Assembly (NCBI GenBank): GCA_945788445.1
Contig: CALZMA010000062.1
Span: 1-6,221 of the forward strand
DNA length: 6,221 bases
DNA from: an uncultured Bacteroidales bacterium
GTDB taxonomy: Bacteria; Bacteroidota; Bacteroidia; Bacteroidales; Bacteroidaceae
Reading direction: 5' to 3'
The stretch's first letter is position 1, and each line of letters begins with the position of its first letter. Shown in pieces: positions 1 through 4,803 of the stretch. The notes under the pieces were generated by a model. The model was given only the letters and a program-made list of their open reading frames with translations. It was not told the origin of the DNA and ran no database searches. The translations under genes and the position numbers were made by a program.

Positions 1-1307
1 TTATGCGTCATAATGTCGAGCACGCGGCGGTCGGTCTCGTTCATGGCTTCGGCACCGATGCTGACGAGGTTGCGGATGCTCTGGTCCACATCGTCGTCGA
101 TGATGCCTTCCACACTGCTCACGCAGTTGCCCTGCATGGCCAGCATGGCAGAGAGGACGGCGGTGCTGACACCCGAAGTTAGCTTCAGGGCACAGCTGGG
201 CTTGGCACCGTCGCAAATCATGCCCGTGAGGTTGGCTATCATGTTCTTCACGGCGTAGCTCGTCTGTTCGAAGGTGCCGCCCATGAGGTACGTGATGCCG
301 CAGCTCGAACCCGTCGAGGCCACCACGCAGCCGCAGAGAGCGGAAAGGGTGCCGAGGTTCAGCTTGATGTAGATGGCCGTGAGGTGGGAGAGCATGAGGG
401 CGCGGGTCATTTCTTCGTCGGTGTTGTGGTTCTCCTCGGCGAAGACCACCACGGGGTTGGTGGCGCAGATGCCCTGGTTGCCCGAACCGGAGTTGCTCAT
501 CACGGGTATCATGGCGCCGGCCATGCGGGCATCGCAGGCACAGGAGGTGGAGGAGAGGATGTGGGAGAAAATGTTGTCGCCCATGATGCCGCGGCCCAGG
601 GGACGCGAGAGTGCCTTGCCCAGGCTGTGCCCGTAGTTGCCCTTGAGCGAACGTTCGGCTGCGGCCTCGTTGAGGCGGCGGGCCTCGTTGATGAAGGAGA
701 TTTCTTCGAGAGGCATTGTGGTGGCATACTCCCAGACCTTGCGGAGCGTGAGCGTGTGGCGGAGGGCCTCCATGCACTGGGCACAGTCGTCCTCGCCGCT
801 GCCTTCGCTGCTGTGCTGCTGGTCGAGGAGTACTTCCCCGTCGTGGGCGAGGTAGCAGAAGTGGGTGTGCTGGCCCGCGATGGCTGCCGAGGCGGTGTGG
901 CCGTCGGCAGAGCTGACGCGTACGTCCACGTAGAGTTTGCTGGGGGCATCCTCCGCGAGCGATATGTCGATGCAGCCGCGGTCGATGTACTGCTTGCCCT
1001 GTTCGACGGCTTCGGGGGTGACACCCGCGAGGCATTCGAGTCCTTGCTCGGGACGGCCGATGAGTGCGCCGAGGGCGATGGCGATGGGGAGGCCCACCAT
1101 GCCGGTGCCGGGGATGCCTACGCCCATGGCGTTTTTCAGCACGTTGGCACTGAGGCGGACTTCGATGCGCTCGGGAAGGCTGCCCAGAAGCTGGGTGGCA
1201 CGGCTCACGGCGAGGGCCACGCAGATGGGTTCGGTGCAACCGATGGCGGGAACAACCCAGTGGTGTACGAGGGTGGTGATTTGCTGTTTTTCAGTAGGGG
1301 TTAACAT
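1..1307 (-). CDS. cyuA: L-cysteine desulfidase, CyuA/YhaM (UPF0597, serine dehydratase alpha-like) family; 3' end cut by window
   Basis: The reading frame opens with ATG at 1307 and stays open for 435 codons to the left edge, where two bases (AA) of the next codon remain, so the stop lies outside. E. coli CyuA (YhaM) is about 436 residues, so very little is missing. Family landmarks visible are GCTEP near residue 23, GVGIPGTGMVGLPIA around 62-76, SNSGSGNQG at 271-279 and ICDGAKPSCALK at 364-375. Cysteines at 24, 281, 325/327, 336, 365 and 372 include candidates for the oxygen-sensitive [4Fe-4S] cluster known in this family. Known members cleave L-cysteine to pyruvate, sulfide and ammonia in the cytosol, usually in anaerobes. 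The N-terminus (TEKQQITTLVHHWVVPAIGCTEP) aligns well with a family start, so the ATG is well supported. The leader consists of heptad repeats ending 6 nt before the ATG, and no Shine-Dalgarno is seen. An iron-sulfur L-serine dehydratase-like activity is the main alternative. Confidence 0.9.
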   Translation of the reverse strand, partial: MLTPTEKQQITTLVHHWVVPAIGCTEPICVALAVSRATQLLGSLPERIEVRLSANVLKNAMGVGIPGTGMVGLPIAIALGALIGRPEQGLECLAGVTPEAVEQGKQYIDRGCIDISLAEDAPSKLYVDVRVSSADGHTASAAIAGQHTHFCYLAHDGEVLLDQQHSSEGSGEDDCAQCMEALRHTLTLRKVWEYATTMPLEEISFINEARRLNEAAAERSLKGNYGHSLGKALSRPLGRGIMGDNIFSHILSSTSCACDARMAGAMIPVMSNSGSGNQGICATNPVVVFAEENHNTDEEMTRALMLSHLTAIYIKLNLGTLSALCGCVVASTGSSCGITYLMGGTFEQTSYAVKNMIANLTGMICDGAKPSCALKLTSGVSTAVLSAMLAMQGNCVSSVEGIIDDDVDQSIRNLVSIGAEAMNETDRRVLDIMTH

Positions 1308-1313
1308 TTTTAG

Positions 1314-1446
1314 GAATTAGGAATTAGGAGTGAGGAATTAGGAATTAGGAATTAGGAGTGAGGAATTAGGAATTAGGAATGAGGATTTGTTCCGCATTCC
1401 GTCGGCGTAGCCCAATTCCTAATTCCTCATTCCTCATTCCTCATTG
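1314..1446. repeat. Heptad-repeat palindrome, locus 1 (10 direct units, 28-nt spacer, 5 inverted units)
   Basis: Ten uninterrupted 7-bp units occupy 1314-1383. Seven are GAATTAG, two are GAGTGAG (1328-1334 and 1356-1362) and the last is GAATGAG (1377-1383). A unique spacer of 28 nt (1384-1411) follows, then five units in inverted orientation at 1412-1446: CCAATTC, CTAATTC, CTCATTC, CTCATTC, CTCATTG. The arms can pair into an imperfect stem of up to about 35 bp around the spacer, in several 7-nt registers. The right arm overlaps the last codons and the TGA stop of the AraC-type gene (1434-1436), and the left arm ends 6 nt before the ATG of the cysteine desulfidase gene. The whole structure would therefore lie in the leader of a minus-strand transcript. 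No Bacteroidota-type promoter box was found in this interval. The same unit occurs at 4611-4757. Confidence 0.95.
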
Positions 1447-1847
1447 GTCATACGGAATTCTCGGGGCGTGCAGCTGTAGACGCGGGCAAAGGCGAGGTAG
1501 AAGGCCTGGCGGGAGGCAAAGCCCGAGAGCAAGCCGATTTCTTCGGCACTGAGGTGGGCACTCTTGGGCGAACGCAACATCTTGCAGGCATCGCGCAGCC
1601 GGAGGCCATTGACGAGTGCGGCGTAGTTTTTCCCCGTGCAGACGGCCACCGCGGCAGAGATGTAGCGCGTGTTGGTCTGGAGGTCACGGGCGAGCTGCGC
1701 GGCCGTGTACTTGGGGTCGCGGTAGAGCTTCTCCTTGGTGAGCTTTTCCAAAAGGCGCACGTAGAGGGCGTAGGCTCTGTCGGCCTTGAGCCGCGAGCGG
1801 TAGGCGGGCTCCGATGCGGGAGACTGGGGGGCAGGAGACTGGGTCAT
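1434..1847 (-). CDS. Small stand-alone AraC-type helix-turn-helix DNA-binding protein
   Basis: This 137-residue protein is almost entirely an AraC/XylS-type DNA-binding domain. The first helix-turn-helix covers about residues 49-70 (AAQLARDLQTNTRYISAAVAV). The second runs from about 98 to 132, with LSAEEIGLLSGFASRQAFYLAF followed by the typical ending P-REFR. No ligand-sensing, kinase or membrane domain precedes it. The N-terminus is a short Ser/Pro/Gln-rich tail (QSPAPQSPASEP) encoded partly by a 10-bp direct repeat. The only ATG before the conserved domain is at 1847, which decides the start. The TGA stop lies inside an inverted heptad unit. The gene points the same way as the cysteine desulfidase gene 126 nt downstream, which makes that gene a plausible but unproven target or operon partner. 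A candidate terminator separates it from the peptidase gene upstream. The domain assignment is firm; the regulon is unknown. Confidence 0.85.
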   Translation of the reverse strand: MTQSPAPQSPASEPAYRSRLKADRAYALYVRLLEKLTKEKLYRDPKYTAAQLARDLQTNTRYISAAVAVCTGKNYAALVNGLRLRDACKMLRSPKSAHLSAEEIGLLSGFASRQAFYLAFARVYSCTPREFRMTNEE

Positions 1848-1882
1848 CGGGGAGGAAACGGGGCTGCGGGAGTATGGTTTCG

Positions 1883-1931
1883 AAAAAGAAAGAGAGGCAG
1901 GGGAAAGGCAGGCAATGCCTCTCCCCCGCCT
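1883..1931 (-). terminator. Candidate intrinsic terminator after the dipeptidyl peptidase III gene
   Basis: Read on the minus strand, an imperfect GC-rich stem lies 13 nt after the peptidase stop codon. An AGGC-GGGG-AGGC side pairs with a GCCT-CCCC-GCCT side across bulges, with AGGC-ATT-GCCT at the tip. The run CTCTTTCTTTTT follows directly. Position and T-rich tail fit factor-independent termination, but the bulged stem was judged by eye and no folding energy was calculated. Confidence 0.45.
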
Positions 1932-1944
1932 AAAGAAAAGGGGG

Positions 1945-4011
1945 TTAGCGGGTCAGGGCGCTGTAGTCGCGGCTGTAGCGGAGCATCTGCTGGTCGTAGG
2001 GCTCGGTGTAGTCGAGGGTCACGCCGGTGATGGTTCCGTCGGCTGCGCGCTCGGCACGGTAGACGGGGTTTATGAAGCCCTTGTAGGGAGAGAGGTGGAG
2101 GCGCTCGTAGCGGGCGAGGACTTCGCGGTGGAGTTCGGGGTCAATCTTCACGCCGTAGTCCTCGACGAGGCGGCGGGCAGCTTCGTAGTCGCCCTCACTC
2201 TTGATGCGCTGCACCTCGGCGAGGAGCTGTCCGAAGAGGTTGCGCAGGGCTTCGTAGTCGTTGATTTTCACGTAAGTCTTGCCCTTCTTCTTCACGAGTT
2301 CCACCACCTTGCGGTCCTTGCCGTGCTCATAGGCCCAGCGGGCAATGATGGCGCGGTTGCGCATGTGGGCCTCCTCGATGGTCGAGCCGGGCTTGATGCG
2401 CACGAGCTGGGTCATGAGTCCGTTGAGCATGTAGGTGTAGTACTGGCTCTTGTAGGCTTCGAGGTTGGGCGTGAGACCGAGTTCCACGAGCTTCGCGTCG
2501 GCCACGTAGTAGAGTCCGAAGAGGTCGGCGCGGGCCTCCTCGATGGTCGAGCCGTAGGCCTTGAGCGTGTCGGGGTCGGTGCCCGGGAGGAGTTTGCCGC
2601 TGCCGTGGCCGAGACATTCGTGGAGGTCGGTGTGGAGGTCGTCGCAGGCATCGCCGTAGGTCTCGATGAGCTTGCGCGTGGCATCGTCGATGACAAACTC
2701 GCGGTCCATGCCGTTGCCGTGGGCCGCCTTGTTGTAGGCATCCGTGAGGTTGCCGATGGTCACGCTCTTCGAGCCGTGTTCGCGGCGAACCCAGTCGGAG
2801 TTGGGCAGGTTGATGCCGATGGCGGTGGAGGGATAGAGGTCGCCGCCGAGGATGGCTGCGGTGATGACTTTGGCCGAAACGCCCTTCACCTTTTCCTTCT
2901 TGAACTGCGGGGCTACGGGCGAATGGTCTTCAAACCACTGAGCGTCGGCAGCGAGCTTGCGGGTGCGCTCCGTGGCCACGAGGTCCTTGAAGTTCACGAT
3001 GGCCTCCCACGAGGCTTTCATGCCCAAGGGGTCGCCGTAGCTTTCGGTGAAGTAGCAGACGAAGTCCACGAGGCTCTCCGTGTCGCGCAGCCAGTGGATG
3101 GCATACTCGTCGAAGGTGCGGAGGTCGCCCGTGCGGTAGACTTCGACCAGGAGGTCGATGACCTTCTGCTGCTCGGGGCTGTCGGCAAAGGGACGGGCCT
3201 TCAGGAGGTTCTCCACAATGTGCTCCAAGGCTTCGCCGTAGAGGCCACCCACACGCCAGACGCGCTCGGTGAGCTGGCCGAACTCGTCGCGCTCCACGCG
3301 GGAGTTCATGCCCATCATGACGGGACGCGGGTCGGCCGCGGGCTTGCGTTCGGCATAGAACTGCTCGGCCTCGGCCTGGGTGATGCCCGGGGCGTAGTAG
3401 TTGCAGGCAGAGGTGAGGATGAGGTCCTCGCCGTCCTTCTGGTTCACACGCATGGCCATCACCTTCGGGTCGAAGATGACGGGTTCGAGCTCGTCGGCCA
3501 ACTGGTCCACGCTCTGGCCGGCGGCAAGGGGCAGCTTGGCGGCAGGCACGCGGTGGAGGGCCGCACGGAAGTCGGCGGCGGAGAAGCCCGGCTCGAATTT
3601 CTCGCAGCCGTAGTGGTGGTGGATGCCCGAGGAGAACCAGACGCGCTTGAGGTAGGTGGAGAGGGCGCGGAAGAAGTCGCTGCCCCGGTCGCCGTCGTAG
3701 TCGGTGTAGAGAGCCTCGAGGGTCTGGCGGATGCGCAGGTTGTAGCGGCCGTTCTGGTCGAAGAGGATGTCGCGGCCCCAGAGGGCGGCTTCGGACAGGT
3801 AGTAGATGAAGGTCTTCTGCTTCAGCGTGAGCTGTTCAAAACCTTCCACCTTGTAGCGGAGCATCTGTATGTCGGCAAACTGCTCGTCGGTGTATTTGAA
3901 ACTTTGGGCGGCAGTGACTGTGGCTGCCGGTTCTGCTTTCTGGGCGCTGGCGGAGGTAAATCCGCAGAAGGATGCGCTGGCTATCATCATAGCGGCAAGG
4001 GGGTGTTTCAT
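1945..4011 (-). CDS. Dipeptidyl peptidase III, zinc metallopeptidase family M49, with signal peptide
   Basis: This 688-residue protein carries both signatures of family M49. The HEXXGH motif is HECLGH at residues 464-469, with zinc ligands H464 and H469 and catalytic E465. The second motif is EEARAD at 491-496, with E492 as third zinc ligand. Known enzymes remove dipeptides from the N-terminus of short peptides. Length and motif spacing match the Bacteroides thetaiotaomicron enzyme, which also has Cys in the HEC motif. Residues 1-23 (MKHPLAAMMIASASFCGFTSASA) look like a Sec signal peptide with cleavage after ASA before Gln24, so the enzyme should be periplasmic, unlike the cytosolic eukaryotic enzymes. 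Cys16 is not in a convincing lipobox. The start is the ATG at 4011, fixed by the signal peptide. The gene lies 63 nt downstream of the unknown gene on the same strand with no visible promoter between, suggesting co-transcription. A hairpin follows its TAA stop. All active-site residues are present. Confidence 0.95.
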   Translation of the reverse strand: MKHPLAAMMIASASFCGFTSASAQKAEPAATVTAAQSFKYTDEQFADIQMLRYKVEGFEQLTLKQKTFIYYLSEAALWGRDILFDQNGRYNLRIRQTLEALYTDYDGDRGSDFFRALSTYLKRVWFSSGIHHHYGCEKFEPGFSAADFRAALHRVPAAKLPLAAGQSVDQLADELEPVIFDPKVMAMRVNQKDGEDLILTSACNYYAPGITQAEAEQFYAERKPAADPRPVMMGMNSRVERDEFGQLTERVWRVGGLYGEALEHIVENLLKARPFADSPEQQKVIDLLVEVYRTGDLRTFDEYAIHWLRDTESLVDFVCYFTESYGDPLGMKASWEAIVNFKDLVATERTRKLAADAQWFEDHSPVAPQFKKEKVKGVSAKVITAAILGGDLYPSTAIGINLPNSDWVRREHGSKSVTIGNLTDAYNKAAHGNGMDREFVIDDATRKLIETYGDACDDLHTDLHECLGHGSGKLLPGTDPDTLKAYGSTIEEARADLFGLYYVADAKLVELGLTPNLEAYKSQYYTYMLNGLMTQLVRIKPGSTIEEAHMRNRAIIARWAYEHGKDRKVVELVKKKGKTYVKINDYEALRNLFGQLLAEVQRIKSEGDYEAARRLVEDYGVKIDPELHREVLARYERLHLSPYKGFINPVYRAERAADGTITGVTLDYTEPYDQQMLRYSRDYSALTR

Positions 4012-4074
4012 TATGCTGGAATATTTGTTGGTTTTTTGGGTAAAAGGGCCTATGGGCAGGGAAAAGGGGGAATG

Positions 4075-4602
4075 CTACGCCATCTTTTCCATGTGGTAGC
4101 CCAAGGCTTTGAGCCGTACGGCCATGCCCATGAGGTAGAGCTGGTGCATGGCCTCCACGGTGGCGCGGTAGGCTTCGGGTGTGCCGGGTTCGACGGACGA
4201 ACGGCGCAGGTAACTGAGGGCGCGGGTGGCCATGCGGCCCACGAGGTCGGAGGTACGGGCCTGCTCGTCGGGAGAGAGGCGGAGGACATCCTCGAGGATG
4301 TATTCGTCCATGCAGTCGAAGCCGCGCACGTCGCGCAGTTCGGCGTAGAGGTTGGGACGTGCGTTCCAGTGTTCCCAGTCGGTATCCCAGAGTTGTGCAA
4401 GGGCAAGGCCGAGGAACATGGGCCAGCCCAGAGCCACGGTGGGGTAGGCGTTCCATTCGCGCACACCGTCGGGCAGGTAGGCTTCGCAGATTTCGTTCCA
4501 TTTCTCTTCTACATCGGGGCACTCGGGGAGGCGCTGGTCTACAGCACCCCGGCCGACGAGGTAGGCATGGAGGTCTTCACGGAGGGTGGGTGTGGTAGTC
4601 AA
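4075..4602 (-). CDS. Conserved protein of unknown function, upstream of the peptidase gene; TTG start proposed
   Basis: The frame encodes 175 residues ending in TAG at 4075-4077. I do not recognise a named family. The sequence appears soluble and largely helical, with no signal peptide and no clear membrane segment. Trp- and aromatic-rich patches stand out: REWNAYPTVALGWPMFLGLALAQLWDTDWEHW at about 49-79, RGFDCMDEYILEDVL at 93-107, and MHQLYLMGMAVRLKALGYHM at 152-171. Third-position G/C bias and sensible amino-acid composition support real coding. There is no ATG at the 5' end. The first usable start is TTG at 4602 (TTG ACT ACC ACA), and an in-frame TAA lies a little upstream inside the heptad array, so translation begins at this TTG or at a near-cognate codon just before it. 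The gene is probably co-transcribed with dipeptidyl peptidase III downstream, but nothing in the protein shows a shared function. Confidence 0.8.
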   Translation of the reverse strand: MTTTPTLREDLHAYLVGRGAVDQRLPECPDVEEKWNEICEAYLPDGVREWNAYPTVALGWPMFLGLALAQLWDTDWEHWNARPNLYAELRDVRGFDCMDEYILEDVLRLSPDEQARTSDLVGRMATRALSYLRRSSVEPGTPEAYRATVEAMHQLYLMGMAVRLKALGYHMEKMA

Positions 4603-4610
4603 GGAGTTTG

Positions 4611-4757
4611 TTTCAATTAGGAATTAGGAATTAGGAATTTGAAGGCGCGCAAAATAACAAAATATTTTCCATACCTGCCCACTTCTAACTCCTAATTCAT
4701 AATTCGTAACTCCTAATTCCTAATTCATAACTCCTAACTCCTAATTCCTAATTGAAA
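4611..4757. repeat. Heptad-repeat palindrome, locus 2 (4 direct units, 44-nt spacer, 10 inverted units)
   Basis: The left arm has four 7-bp units at 4614-4641: CAATTAG, GAATTAG, GAATTAG, GAATTTG. After a mostly unique AT-rich spacer (4642-4685), the right arm has ten strictly in-phase inverted units at 4686-4755 of the form TAAYTCN, ending TAATTCC, TAATTGA. The outer boundaries form a perfect 19-bp inverted repeat, TTTCAATTAGGAATTAGGA at 4611-4629 against its reverse complement at 4739-4757. The match reaches past the pure heptads into TTTC/GAAA. The element fills nearly all of the 201-nt region between the divergent unknown gene and mnmE. It shares unit and arm polarity with locus 1 at 1314-1446. 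Confidence 0.93.
4650..4657 (-). promoter_or_regulatory. Possible -7 box for the unknown gene and peptidase gene
   Basis: On the minus strand TTATTTTG matches the Bacteroidota -7 consensus TAnnTTTG with one mismatch. It is about 48 nt upstream of the proposed TTG start and lies inside the spacer of the palindrome. No TTTG-type -33 box was found at the expected distance, and the local A/T richness makes chance matches likely. Confidence 0.3.
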
Positions 4758-4766
4758 TAAAACTCC

Positions 4767-4774
4767 TATCTTCG
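4767..4774 (+). promoter_or_regulatory. Candidate -7 box of the mnmE promoter
   Basis: TATCTTCG, followed by CAG, matches the Bacteroidota -7 consensus TAnnTTTG with one mismatch. Transcription would begin around 4779-4782, giving a leader of about 24 nt before the mnmE ATG. No TTTG box is seen at the usual 19-21 nt upstream, where the sequence is heptad repeat (about 4742-4748), so the repeat itself would have to serve as the -33 region. Confidence 0.45.
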
Positions 4775-4803
4775 CAGCTCAATCTACAAAAAGCTCATTA
4801 TCC

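Noticed and set aside
1..1239. A 412-codon minus-strand open frame ending in TAA at the left edge
   Set aside because: It is a shifted frame of the cysteine desulfidase gene, rich in Arg, His and Pro. The real frame starts at 1307 and contains the family motifs.
384..1304. Plus-strand open frames opposite the cysteine desulfidase gene
   Set aside because: They are antisense shadows with low-complexity Gly/Ala/Val/Glu composition and no family features.
1314..1446. CRISPR array
   Set aside because: The units are 7 bp, directly adjacent and without unique spacers between them, and the second block is inverted. This is a tandem-repeat palindrome, not repeats with spacers.
3934..4011. Lipoprotein signal for the peptidase at Cys16
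   Set aside because: The residues before the Cys are ASF; Phe at -1 does not fit a lipobox, whereas ASA before Gln24 fits signal peptidase I.
4012..4074. A separate promoter or terminator between the unknown gene and the peptidase gene
   Set aside because: No TAnnTTTG-type box at a useful distance and no convincing hairpin with a T run were seen; co-transcription is the simpler reading.
1915..4620. A 901-codon open frame on the plus strand, antisense to the peptidase and unknown genes
   Set aside because: It is exactly antisense to two well-supported genes, has the skewed Val/Gly/His/Glu/Ala composition typical of antisense frames in GC-rich DNA, and shows no recognisable domain. The minus-strand frames carry intact M49 active-site motifs.
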